The notes below the pieces were generated by a model, which worked only from the letters and a program-made list of their open reading frames with translations, ran no database searches and was not told the DNA's origin. Below, piece by piece: positions 24,066 through 32,313 of a stretch of 42,657 nucleotides of DNA. The stretch is from Bifidobacterium breve (GTDB lineage Bacteria > Actinomycetota > Acidimicrobiia > Acidimicrobiales > Ilumatobacteraceae), in NCBI GenBank assembly GCA_945896935.1, contig CAMDER010000001.1:1-42657 (forward strand), given 5' to 3'. Position 1 is the stretch's first letter, and each line of letters begins with the position of its first letter. The position numbers and the translations under genes are program-made.

Positions 24066-25180
24066 ACACATCGCCGGCAAAAGTGGCAGTCACGGTCAAT
24101 TTGATGTGGTGCGTTCCTGGGGCAGTTGGGGGCAGCGAAGAATATTTGGTCCGCCAACTATTAGGGATTCCTCACACAGAATTTGACGTCACTGTGTGTG
24201 CTCCAAAGGGATTCATCGCAGCCCATCCCGATGTCGCCAACATCCATCGAATAATTGAGTCCGATCACGACGGACGATCGCGCCCACGTCGAGTGTTAGC
24301 CGAGTCAACATGGCTGTACACACGATCCAACGGCGCGGCATTGGTGCATCACGGTGGAGGCACGATTCCAACTCGTCATCGAAGTCCTACGGTATTGACC
24401 ATTCATGATCTGCAATATCGCGAGTTCCCGCAGTATGTGCGATCCCACAAACTTGCATATTTAAAAACTGTGATGCCCCGTTCAGCACGACGGGCCGATG
24501 TCATCGCGGTCCCAACGCAATTCGTTAGACAAACTGTGGTTGATGCATATGGCATTGAACCTGATCGTATTGTCGTCGTACAACACGGGATTGAGAACAC
24601 TCTCGGTATGAGTGCGACGGGTGAAGCCGAATTGCGGCAGAAGTACGCGCTTGGGGTCGGGTCGATTGTGCTACTACCAGCGATGACTCATCCTCATAAG
24701 GGCCACTTGTTTGTGCTTGATGTCATGGAAAAATATTGGAAGGATCAAGGAGTGCAGTTGGTTCTTATTGGGGCCGCGGGCGCAGCAGAAGATGCGGTCA
24801 ATCAGCGGGCTCATTCGACCAAATTGAATACATGTGTCAAGAAGTTGGGTCGAGTGAGCAAAGCCGATCGCGATGGATTGATCAAAATGTCAACAGCCCT
24901 CATCTTCCCCAGCGAATATGAGGGTTTTGGAGCACCGGTGATTGAAGCAATGGCACTCGGAACTCCAGTCATTTCCAGTGATCAGGCCTGTCTACCTGAA
25001 GTTGTTGGTGATGCCGGCCTGGTGTTGCCATTAGATGTGGACGCCTGGGCAAGAGCACTTGACATCGTTGAGTCGAGGCGCGCCCAATACCTAGAGGCTG
25101 CGGAGCGCCGAATAGAAAATTTCACTGCTACAGCATCTGGTCGGGCGCTTGCATCGGCATACCGATTGGCTTTGTCATGA
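24062..25180 (+). CDS. Family 4 glycosyltransferase
   Basis: Second GT4 enzyme in the row, 372 residues. The N-terminal loop reads VPGAVGGSEEYLVRQLLG, a donor-domain segment LLPAMTHPHKGH replaces the more usual GxxxPxKN, and the catalytic region is FPSEYEGFGAPVIEAMALGTPVISSD with LPEVVGDAGLVLPLD. The start codon is a rare TTG overlapping the previous stop (TTGA), so its translation should depend on coupling. It ends with an ATGA overlap into the third GT4 gene. The product is cytoplasmic or membrane-associated and probably adds the next sugar of the same glycan. Confidence 0.88.
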   Translation: MNTSPAKVAVTVNLMWCVPGAVGGSEEYLVRQLLGIPHTEFDVTVCAPKGFIAAHPDVANIHRIIESDHDGRSRPRRVLAESTWLYTRSNGAALVHHGGGTIPTRHRSPTVLTIHDLQYREFPQYVRSHKLAYLKTVMPRSARRADVIAVPTQFVRQTVVDAYGIEPDRIVVVQHGIENTLGMSATGEAELRQKYALGVGSIVLLPAMTHPHKGHLFVLDVMEKYWKDQGVQLVLIGAAGAAEDAVNQRAHSTKLNTCVKKLGRVSKADRDGLIKMSTALIFPSEYEGFGAPVIEAMALGTPVISSDQACLPEVVGDAGLVLPLDVDAWARALDIVESRRAQYLEAAERRIENFTATASGRALASAYRLALS

Positions 25181-26481
25181 ATGAAGGGCAGCAAGTTGGA
25201 CAACCTTTGAAATTCATAGTGCTATGTCCTCACTTTGAACCAGACACTGCGCCAACGGGTGTTGTGATGACAAGAATTGTTCACGAACTCGCCAAGTTGG
25301 GTCATGAAATACATGTGGTCACCGCCCTGCCCTGGTACCGCGAACATCGTGTTGAAAGCGAATGGTCGAAAACAACATGGCGCACTCGAACGGCGTTGAC
25401 GACATGGGGATCGGTGACACGCCTCAATCCATTTGCTGGCGACGATAAGAAAAACTTGTGGCGTCGAGCCCTGGGCTTTGTTGGCTTTTCGGCGATTTCA
25501 ATTTTTGCGGGCTTACAGGCTGGGCGAGTTCACGGTGGTCGGCATCGTGTTGATGCGGTGATTGCTATGTCTCCGCCACTGACTCTTGGATTGAGTGGCT
25601 GGTTAATAGCGAAGGGCCGCAGAGCCCCGTTAGTTTTCAATATTCAAGATGTTTTTCCCGATGCCGCGATTGAAACTGGGGCAATTACTCATGCTGCAGT
25701 GATCAAGGTTTCTCGTTGGCTTGAAAAGATTTCGTATCGCTTGGCCAGCGTTGTGACAGTTTTGTCGGATGATTTGCGGGACAACATTGTCGCGAAATTG
25801 CCAGTGGCGCAAGCGAGCAAGGTTGTTGTGATCCCTAATTTTGTTGACACTGAAGCAATTCGACCTCTTGATCGAATGACGAAGTATCGCGACGATCTCG
25901 GCATCGACGATCGTCTAGTTGTCATGTATGCCGGCAATGTTGGCTTTTCACAGTCTTTGAATTTACTACTGGATGCCGCACGCGAATTTCCTGATGTTGC
26001 ATTTGTGGTGAATGGTTCAGGGGCAGCGCGGTCAGCGCTCGAAGCTGAAGCCAAGAAATTGAGCAATGTCATATTTGGCGACTACCAACCGATCGAGCGG
26101 TTAGCGGAAGTCTTGGCAACTGCCGATATTCATGCGGTGCTTTTAAGGCGCGGCCTTGGCACGGTGAGCGTGCCATCAAAGACGTACTCGGTCATGGCGG
26201 CGGGTCGTGCCATCGTTGCCGCGATCGATTATGGGACTGAAGTGACGCGGCTGATTGACGGGGCGAAATGCGGGATATCAGTGCCGCCAGATGACTCGGC
26301 GGCGCTGATTGAGGCATTGCGAACGATGTTGGCTGATTTCCACGAAATTCGCCAGATGGGCGAGCGCGCCCGACAGTTTGTCGAGCAGGTGGCTTCGCCG
26401 ACGTCGGTTGCCCAGCAGTACGTCGCGGCAGTTCATGGCGTGGTCAGTGGCGTAGTCAGTGGCATTCGGCAAGGTCGGTAA
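25177..26481 (+). CDS. Family 4 glycosyltransferase (WcaI/WbuB-like)
   Basis: Third coupled GT4 enzyme, 434 residues, start by ATGA overlap. The N-terminus LCPHFEPDTAPTGVVMTRIVHELAKLGHEIHVVTALPWYREH matches the WcaI/WbuB-like subgroup, which often transfers amino or deoxy sugars such as N-acetylfucosamine or fucose. VFNIQDVFPDAAIETGAI in the N-domain is also typical. The donor domain shows YAGNVGFSQSLNLLLDAA and SVPSKTYSVMAAGRAIVAAID. The fucosyl-type subgroup is of interest because gmd in this window makes GDP-4-keto-6-deoxymannose, but the link is inference. The C-terminus has a short duplicated VVSG repeat. Confidence 0.88.
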   Translation: MNEGQQVGQPLKFIVLCPHFEPDTAPTGVVMTRIVHELAKLGHEIHVVTALPWYREHRVESEWSKTTWRTRTALTTWGSVTRLNPFAGDDKKNLWRRALGFVGFSAISIFAGLQAGRVHGGRHRVDAVIAMSPPLTLGLSGWLIAKGRRAPLVFNIQDVFPDAAIETGAITHAAVIKVSRWLEKISYRLASVVTVLSDDLRDNIVAKLPVAQASKVVVIPNFVDTEAIRPLDRMTKYRDDLGIDDRLVVMYAGNVGFSQSLNLLLDAAREFPDVAFVVNGSGAARSALEAEAKKLSNVIFGDYQPIERLAEVLATADIHAVLLRRGLGTVSVPSKTYSVMAAGRAIVAAIDYGTEVTRLIDGAKCGISVPPDDSAALIEALRTMLADFHEIRQMGERARQFVEQVASPTSVAQQYVAAVHGVVSGVVSGIRQGR

Positions 26482-26491
26482 ACACAAGTTC

Positions 26492-26510
26492 GGTCCATAA
26501 TCAGGTCCAT
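26492..26510 (+). repeat. Two GGTCCAT direct repeats upstream of the His-rich protein gene
   Basis: GGTCCAT occurs at 26492-26498 and 26504-26510, with 12 bp between equivalent bases. The copies are upstream of the TAGCCT box and may be a regulator site; the motif is short and could be chance. Confidence 0.3.
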
Positions 26511-26536
26511 GCACGGCATTTGCGGGTTTGTGCAGG

Positions 26537-26542
26537 TAGCCT
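26537..26542 (+). promoter_or_regulatory. Candidate -10 box for the His-rich protein gene
   Basis: TAGCCT lies 9 nt before GTG 26552, which has no Shine-Dalgarno sequence. Confidence 0.35.
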
Positions 26543-26551
26543 TTCTCCCTC

Positions 26552-27409
26552 GTGGGTAAGGCATCGTCAGCCAAGAAAGTCGCTCGGCTCGCTCAAAAGG
26601 GCAAAGGGCGCAAAGTTCGTTTTCAAGGTGGAACTCTGTTCCCCGCTTTGATCGTGGGTATCGCCGTTGTCGGTGCTGCCCTCATCGTGTATTCGCGGGC
26701 GTCAATTCCAAACCAGAACATTCCGCCAACAGTTGAAGATCACTGGCACGCGTCGTATGGCTTCTACGCCTGCGATGAGTGGTTGCCCGATCTACAGGGC
26801 GTTAAAGAAGAACAAGACTCAGCAGGACAGTTGATCAGCGATGGGTTCCGTCGCACTGGTATTCACAGCCACGACGATGGTGTCATTCACTGGCACCCGT
26901 TTTCGTCCGAAGCCACTGGCCGCAATGCCAAATTTGGCGTATTCCTTGATGTGTACGGAATCAAACTGAGCGATGGCAAACTCGAGCTCCCCGCCGATCA
27001 AGGGGGTGCCGTGTACGAAGAAGGTTCAACTCAGTGCACCGATGCCGATGGGAAGTCGGTTGATGGCGAATTAGTGGTGTACGCCTTTGAGGCATTTGAT
27101 ACGCCCGACAAGTTCACGACCTACATCACGAATTTTGACGATATTCGTTTGACCCAAGACGGCATGGCCTTTGCTGTTGTTTTTGCACCGGCTGGGACCA
27201 AGGCTGAATTGCCACCTTCGGCGGCAGATCTGCCCGAGCTCGGAGCAGCCGATGGCGGCACGACTGGGCAGACCACGACCACGGTTGCTGGTGAAACGAC
27301 TGTTCCTGGTGAAACGACTATTCCTGTTGCAACGACTGGGCCAAGTTCTTCAACGACCACGGCCGCAACAACAGTTGCTCCGGCTGGACCGACCACGACT
27401 GCTGGCTGA
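26552..27409 (+). CDS. Membrane-anchored His-rich protein with Thr/Pro tail, unknown function
   Basis: Unrecognised 285-residue protein. A basic N-terminus (KKVARLAQKGKGRKVRF) precedes one membrane helix at about 29-49, so the rest faces outside. The outer domain has three HxH pairs: His64/His66 (VEDHWHASYGFYACDEW), His105/His107 and His113/His115 (GIHSHDDGVIHWHPF). It also has two cysteines (74 and 162) that could form a disulfide. The last 55 residues are a Thr/Gly/Pro tail. The His pattern suggests metal binding. The start is GTG with TAGCCT 9 nt upstream. Its stop shares one base with the ATG of the following nucleotidyltransferase gene. Confidence 0.8.
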   Translation: MGKASSAKKVARLAQKGKGRKVRFQGGTLFPALIVGIAVVGAALIVYSRASIPNQNIPPTVEDHWHASYGFYACDEWLPDLQGVKEEQDSAGQLISDGFRRTGIHSHDDGVIHWHPFSSEATGRNAKFGVFLDVYGIKLSDGKLELPADQGGAVYEEGSTQCTDADGKSVDGELVVYAFEAFDTPDKFTTYITNFDDIRLTQDGMAFAVVFAPAGTKAELPPSAADLPELGAADGGTTGQTTTTVAGETTVPGETTIPVATTGPSSSTTTAATTVAPAGPTTTAG

Positions 27410-28413
27410 TGCGTGCGGTGGTGTTAGTTGGCGGGTTTGGTACCCGCTTGCGACCACTGACATTGACAACTCCCAAACCGATGTTGCCCGTTGGGCATCG
27501 TCCCATCGTCGAAAATTTGGTGCGGATGTTGGCGGTGGCGGGCATTGACGAGGTCGTCCTTGGTCTCGGATTTAAACCAGAGCCATTCATTGACGCGTTC
27601 CCTGACGGAACGTGTGCTGGAGTTCGGTTGCACTACGCAGTCGAGCCCGAACCACTTGACACCGCAGGAGCGATTCGCTTCGCTGCCGATCACGCGGGGA
27701 TCAACGACACATTCGTGGTCGTTAATGGCGATGTGTTGACCGACCTTGATGTCAGCGCACTGATTGCTTTCCATCGTGCCAAGAACGCTGAAGCAACGAT
27801 CCATCTCACCCCGGTCGATGACCCGTCGGCCTATGGAGTTGTGGCTATTGATTCAGACGGCCGCGTTGAGCGATTTGTCGAAAAGCCTGCACCTGGAACG
27901 GCCCCAAGCAATTTGATCAACGCCGGCACCTACGTGCTCGAACCGTCGGTTTTGCAACGCATCGAACTTGGTCGCAAGGTTTCCATTGAACGTGAAATCT
28001 TTCCGCTGATTGTCGATGACGGGCGTCTCTTTGCCATGGCGACTGACGACTACTGGATTGATACAGGTCGACCCGAGCCCTATCGTCGAGCCAACCTTGA
28101 CATGATCGACGGCGTCCGCCGCAGGTTGTCTGCTTCTGGTATTGAGCCGGGCGCTGAGGTTCATCCGACCGCGCTGATTGAACATAGCTTGGTGTCATCT
28201 GGGGCGGTAGTTGCACCGGGAGCAAGCGTGCATGATTCGGTGATTCTTGCTGGTGCGGTGATCCACAAGGGTGCATTGGTGCGCGACTCAATTGTGATGG
28301 GAACTGTGGGAGAGCGAGCCACGATTATCGACACGGTGGTTGGAGTGGCGGGCGTGATTCCTGAAGGTGCCACGCTTGAACATGCGTTTGTCCCTGACCC
28401 AACTGCCGTTTAG
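27409..28413 (+). CDS. Sugar-1-phosphate nucleotidyltransferase (mannose-1-phosphate guanylyltransferase-like)
   Basis: Makes a nucleotide sugar, most likely GDP-mannose, from NTP and sugar-1-phosphate. The 334-residue protein has the pyrophosphorylase signature VLVGGFGTRLRPLTLTTPKPMLPV at the N-terminus, VVNGDVLTDLD for the metal site, VEKP and NAGTYVLEP in the sugar-binding half, and a C-terminal left-handed beta-helix with hexapeptide repeats from about residue 245 (HPTALIEHSLVSSGAVVAPGASVHDSVIL). This layout matches actinobacterial ManB/GDP-mannose pyrophosphorylase near the F420 genes. Gmd, which needs GDP-mannose, lies 4 kb downstream, which supports this specificity; UDP- or dTDP-sugars cannot be excluded. 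Confidence 0.88.
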   Translation: MRAVVLVGGFGTRLRPLTLTTPKPMLPVGHRPIVENLVRMLAVAGIDEVVLGLGFKPEPFIDAFPDGTCAGVRLHYAVEPEPLDTAGAIRFAADHAGINDTFVVVNGDVLTDLDVSALIAFHRAKNAEATIHLTPVDDPSAYGVVAIDSDGRVERFVEKPAPGTAPSNLINAGTYVLEPSVLQRIELGRKVSIEREIFPLIVDDGRLFAMATDDYWIDTGRPEPYRRANLDMIDGVRRRLSASGIEPGAEVHPTALIEHSLVSSGAVVAPGASVHDSVILAGAVIHKGALVRDSIVMGTVGERATIIDTVVGVAGVIPEGATLEHAFVPDPTAV

Positions 28414-28416
28414 AGT
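28411..28416 (+). promoter_or_regulatory. Possible internal -10 box for the SDR-like gene
   Basis: TAGAGT, including the upstream stop codon, lies 6 nt before ATG 28423. It fits the leaderless pattern but the gene also sits in an apparent operon. Confidence 0.25.
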
Positions 28417-28422
28417 GCGTTA

Positions 28423-29376
28423 ATGACCCAGCGCAGCGTTGCCAAGCAGCCCGGCGCAGTCATGGTTGTCGGAGGCGCTGGTTTCCTGGGTTCGCACATT
28501 GTTGACCGCTTACTTTTAGATGGCGCACAAGTTGATGTTGTTGATGATTTATCAACTGGTTCTTTAGCGAATCTTTCAGCAGCGCGGTCATCAGCTGTCG
28601 ATGGCGCCTTACGCATCCATACTTTGGATGTCACGATTCCAGAATTTGTCGACGTTGTTCGTCTGCGACGACCTGAAGCGATGTATGTCACTGCATTGTT
28701 GACTCCAACCATGCAGGACTCGGGTGGTTGTACAAAGAGTTACGCAATCGCGATTGCAATATTTGAGGCGGCTGTTCAGGCAAAAGTGAGCAAAGTAATT
28801 GTCGCTATACCGGCTGGCGTTTTGTACGGAGAGGTACCGGCGCGCGACTTGCCCATCAAAGAAGATCGTGAACGTCGCCCCGTAGGTCTACCTGGGGTCA
28901 CAGCTCAGGCGATTATTGAACTATGCGAGATATATCGCCGCGATCATGACATTGAATTCACCGTGTTGGCGCTGCCGATTGTGTACGGGCCTCGTCAGCA
29001 GCCCAATAACAATGTTGTATCAGCATTTGTTGTCGCACAATCAACAGATAACGAGCCAGAAATATTCGGTGACGGAAAACAAACTCGTGATTTTCTGTTT
29101 GTCGATGATGCCGCAGATGCGGCTTCACGGGCATGTGCCAAGGGTGGCGGATTGCTCTTGCATATTGGTACTGGTCAACAAACGAGTGTGAAAGATTTGT
29201 GGGCGCTGATCGGAGAAGGAAGTCCAGCCAACTTTGTGTCAAAACCAACCCATGGTTTGCGGCGGGTTGCGCTGTCGGCGTCACGAGCCCGCCTACATTT
29301 GGGTTGGTCGTCTTGGACATCTTTGGCTGATGGAATCAACCTCACGAAAGCTGGCTCATCAAGTTCGGGTTGTTGA
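28423..29376 (+). CDS. Extended SDR (epimerase/dehydratase-like) protein lacking catalytic residues
   Basis: NAD(P)-dependent sugar epimerase/dehydratase fold, 317 residues. The Rossmann motif VVGGAGFLGSH (Gly17-Gly23) and the acidic DVVDDLSTG stretch that binds the cofactor are intact, as are PIVYGPRQ and QTRDFLFVDDAADA. However, the catalytic SSxxVYG is IPAGVLYG (about 129-136), and the YxxxK motif expected near 158-162 reads PGVTAQ, so Ser, Tyr and Lys all appear missing. No frameshift or stop is seen, so it is not an obvious pseudogene; a non-catalytic or altered role is inferred. It lies 9 bp after the nucleotidyltransferase gene. Confidence 0.8.
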   Translation: MTQRSVAKQPGAVMVVGGAGFLGSHIVDRLLLDGAQVDVVDDLSTGSLANLSAARSSAVDGALRIHTLDVTIPEFVDVVRLRRPEAMYVTALLTPTMQDSGGCTKSYAIAIAIFEAAVQAKVSKVIVAIPAGVLYGEVPARDLPIKEDRERRPVGLPGVTAQAIIELCEIYRRDHDIEFTVLALPIVYGPRQQPNNNVVSAFVVAQSTDNEPEIFGDGKQTRDFLFVDDAADAASRACAKGGGLLLHIGTGQQTSVKDLWALIGEGSPANFVSKPTHGLRRVALSASRARLHLGWSSWTSLADGINLTKAGSSSSGC

Positions 29377-29396
29377 CGTCGACTGGCCAAGTATTG

Positions 29397-30128
29397 CTAG
29401 CGGAATAGATCTTCTTGTGGTGGTCGGACAATTTCGCTGATTGAAGATTCACGCAACCACGACGGATCCAAGCCACGCACAACAGCAACAGGCACTCCGT
29501 TTGATTTGCCCATCACCAATTCGGCGGCCGAAGCGACTTCGTCGGCAATAGAAACCTCAGTGACCTGCATCATGCGCCCTAGGGCATCGGGAGTTCCGCG
29601 GAGGTCAAGAACTCCAGCAACGCCGGCGACACCAATAGCGACATCGGTGAGTCCTTTGCGCCAGGGTCGACCAAAAGTGTCAGAAATAATGATTCCAACG
29701 GAGACTCCAAGTTTGGCGCGAATAATGTCGCGAATTCTTCGGGCCGAACGATCGCTGTCAATGGGCAACAAGGCAGCCCAGCCACGTTCAACATTGGATA
29801 AGTCAATTCCGCTGTTAGCGCAGATAAATCCGTGTCGTGTTTCGGTAATGATGAGGTCGCCTCGACGTCGAACAACTCGCACTCCTTCTTCCTCGACAAG
29901 AGCCTTGTGAGAGAGCGGATCATCGGGGTCAATTTGTACCATGCGACCTTCGGCCTTTGACACAATTTTTTGCGTGACGACGAGAACGTCTCCGTCGAGG
30001 AGCGGTCCGTTGGGGGCTGCTTGACACGCATCAACGACGATGTCACCGAGTTGGTCACCTGGCACGATTTCGCCAATGCCCGTGACACCCCAAGCGGTCA
30101 TTCGGAGTTGTTGATTCTGTTCGCTCAT
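29397..30128 (-). CDS. cofE: Coenzyme F420-0:L-glutamate ligase
   Basis: Adds gamma-linked glutamates to F420-0 using GTP. The 243-residue protein carries CofE blocks VTGIGEIVPGDQLGDIV, DGDVLVVTQKIVSKAEGR, TETRHGFICANSGIDLSNV, LPIDSDRSARRIRDII and IISDTFGRPWRKGLTDVAIG. It corresponds to the N-terminal ligase part only; mycobacterial FbiB has an extra nitroreductase-like domain that is missing here, so reduction of the dehydro form, if used, must be done by another protein. The start is ATG with AAGGAG upstream. It follows cofD after 8 bp, almost certainly in one operon. Confidence 0.95.
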   Translation of the reverse strand: MSEQNQQLRMTAWGVTGIGEIVPGDQLGDIVVDACQAAPNGPLLDGDVLVVTQKIVSKAEGRMVQIDPDDPLSHKALVEEEGVRVVRRRGDLIITETRHGFICANSGIDLSNVERGWAALLPIDSDRSARRIRDIIRAKLGVSVGIIISDTFGRPWRKGLTDVAIGVAGVAGVLDLRGTPDALGRMMQVTEVSIADEVASAAELVMGKSNGVPVAVVRGLDPSWLRESSISEIVRPPQEDLFR

Positions 30129-30136
30129 GGTGCTCC

Positions 30137-31093
30137 TTATTTGACTGCTTGTAGAACTTTACGGGCAAGTACTTGAGTGATCTGCGGTGTTCGCATAATC
30201 GTGTCGGCAACGACGCATTTCATACCTTCGCGTTCGACCGCACTTTGCAGGGCTTCGTCTTGTTGATCAATCACCAAGGTAGAGCAAATTGGAGCATAGA
30301 TTCGTGCGACTCCAACAACGGAGGCTTCATGACCAAGTTCAACAAGCATGCGATCAGCGGGGCCTTTGAGGGCCGACCCAGCAACGATGGGAGAAATCGC
30401 GACGACGCGATCGCGGTTGAACGTGAGGGCGGCATCGACTCCGGAAAGTGCGCGGATCGGTCCGAGAGAAACAATTGGATTTGATGGGGCAATGATGATC
30501 GCTTCAGAGGTGTGCAAATTATTGATAAAGGTTGGCTGTGCAGTTGTTGCACCGACAAACTCAACACCTGTTACTGGGACGCTGTGTCGACGTTGGACAA
30601 AATATTCCTGGAAAGAAATCGTTGAGGCAACACCATTTTCAAAGATGTCTACTTTGGTGGCAACTTGATCATCCGACATCGGCATCATGTTGAACGCAAG
30701 TCCCCATGCTCGAGCAATCTCTTGGGTGACTGTAGAAAGTGTTGCGCCTTCGGCAATTCGGGCGGTTCGATACAAGTGAGTTGCAAGATCTCGATCACCC
30801 AAGTTGAACCAGGTTCCAGCGGCAGTTGAGCTGTCGGGTTTGACATCTTGATAGCGCGCCAGTGATTCCATCACGCGCCACGATTCATTGGCGAGACCCC
30901 AACCCCGCTCGGGGTCGATGGCATCAGCGACGGTGTATGTCACGGTGTCGAGATCGGGCGAAATATTGAGGCCGTGCATGATTGTGTCATCACCCGTATT
31001 GACGACGACGGAAATAGTGGTGGGGTCGACTTCGAGCACGAGGCCACGTAAGAAACGAGCAGCACCGACGCCACCTGCCAGGACAGTAATCAT
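30137..31093 (-). CDS. cofD: 2-phospho-L-lactate/PEP transferase (CofD/FbiA)
   Basis: Transfers the phospho-C3 moiety from the CofC product to Fo, giving (dehydro-)F420-0. The 318-residue protein starts with the family signature MITVLAGGVGAARFLRGL, then VVNTGDDTIMHGLNISPDLDTVTY, WFNLGDRDLATHLYRT, MMPMSDDQVAT and APSNPIVSLGPI. ATG 31093 was chosen because it gives this standard N-terminus; an in-frame TTG seven codons upstream is less likely. It lies 24 bp after a GT4 gene and 8 bp before cofE. With cofC at 19325, all non-Fo steps of F420 assembly are encoded in the window. Confidence 0.95.
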   Translation of the reverse strand: MITVLAGGVGAARFLRGLVLEVDPTTISVVVNTGDDTIMHGLNISPDLDTVTYTVADAIDPERGWGLANESWRVMESLARYQDVKPDSSTAAGTWFNLGDRDLATHLYRTARIAEGATLSTVTQEIARAWGLAFNMMPMSDDQVATKVDIFENGVASTISFQEYFVQRRHSVPVTGVEFVGATTAQPTFINNLHTSEAIIIAPSNPIVSLGPIRALSGVDAALTFNRDRVVAISPIVAGSALKGPADRMLVELGHEASVVGVARIYAPICSTLVIDQQDEALQSAVEREGMKCVVADTIMRTPQITQVLARKVLQAVK

Positions 31094-31117
31094 GCTTCCA
31101 TTATTCCGTTTCAACCG

Positions 31118-32209
31118 CTATTTCACGAGGTCAGTGTAAAGATTGATCAACTGTTGGGCCGATTTGTCCCACGAGAACTTGCTGTACTGAGCAACAGCGG
31201 CTTGTTGAAGCTGTTGTCGAAGGTCAGAGTCGTTCACAACTTTGGTGATGGCTTTGGCTAAGGCATCGACATCAAGTGGATCAACGAGTAGTGCAGCCGA
31301 TCCAACTACTTCAGGAATTGAACCACGGGTAGAACCGACGATGGGAAGTTGTTCAGACATCGCCTCAAGCAAAGGGAAACCAAACCCTTCGTCAAGTGAC
31401 GGGTAAGCCATCGCAGTCGCGTGTTGATACAACCAGGCAATATTTTCGTCGGTGACACGGCCGATGAGGTGAATGCGCTGGGCAATTTCCTTGGGCAGCA
31501 ATTCAAGAGATTGAATTATCTCTGATGAGTCATCTCCGGCAGATCCAGCAATCACTAATTGAAGTTCGGGGATTTCTTGCTTGGCAACAGCGAAGGCTTC
31601 GATGAGGCGGCAGTAGTTCTTGCGCTTTTCGAGTGTTCCTACGGCCACGATAAAAGGTGCTGTGCCGATAGCGGTGAGAGCTGTTGGTTGAAGACTTGTC
31701 TCAATATTGCGACGGGGTGGAGCACCTAAGTGAATCATCTCAATACGGGCGTGCGGAAATAGTTCTTGCAAGGTCAAAGTTGTGGCGTGTGACGACGCAT
31801 GGATCACGGCACCAGTCTGAACAGAGCGCCGAAGTGCATTCATTGAATGCTGAATCACAGGTGAGCATTGGGTCGGGTTGAGAAGCGCCCAGCAGTCGTA
31901 CACCGTGACGAGTCGGGGCAGTTTTGTCGGTGGAACGACGTAATTCATTCCGTGCAGAATTTGTACGTGTGGCAGATGGCGGTCAGCTGAAGGAAAATCG
32001 CGTTGGCCCCAACTCTGAATAGTGATTCCGGCAGGAAAGGGGAGTCGTCGCGTCTGCGCGTGCAACTTGGCGCGAAAGCTCAGCACATATTCAGTGAGTT
32101 CAACTTCGTCAACATGGCGACGCAATTGGTATACCAAACCCTCAACCGCACGGCCAACGCCAGTCATCGGACCATGGAGCGGGCCAGTATCGACCGCCAC
32201 TTTGATCAC
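31118..32209 (-). CDS. Family 4 glycosyltransferase upstream of cofD
   Basis: Retaining GT-B enzyme of 363 residues. The N-terminal VDTGPLHGPMTGVGRAVEGL has the usual Gly-rich loop. The donor domain shows VAVGTLEKRKNYCRLIEAFAVA, RIHLIGRVTDENIAWLYQHA and YPSLDEGFGFPLLEAMSEQLPIVGS followed by IPEVVGSAALLVDPLD. This resembles WbdA/mannosyltransferase-type GT4 proteins. The start is GTG. It diverges from gmd by 104 bp, and its stop is 24 bp before cofD, so it leads a probable GT-cofD-cofE transcript although its own role is presumably in the surface glycan. Confidence 0.88.
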   Translation of the reverse strand: MIKVAVDTGPLHGPMTGVGRAVEGLVYQLRRHVDEVELTEYVLSFRAKLHAQTRRLPFPAGITIQSWGQRDFPSADRHLPHVQILHGMNYVVPPTKLPRLVTVYDCWALLNPTQCSPVIQHSMNALRRSVQTGAVIHASSHATTLTLQELFPHARIEMIHLGAPPRRNIETSLQPTALTAIGTAPFIVAVGTLEKRKNYCRLIEAFAVAKQEIPELQLVIAGSAGDDSSEIIQSLELLPKEIAQRIHLIGRVTDENIAWLYQHATAMAYPSLDEGFGFPLLEAMSEQLPIVGSTRGSIPEVVGSAALLVDPLDVDALAKAITKVVNDSDLRQQLQQAAVAQYSKFSWDKSAQQLINLYTDLVK

Positions 32210-32313
32210 GAGAAACCCACAAGATCGCCAGACATCAAGCCGAGCGTAGGTCCTAAAGCGTAAGATAAGACAGTTCAGTTGCGATCCAGCGATCGCCCAT
32301 TTCAGGAGTTCGT

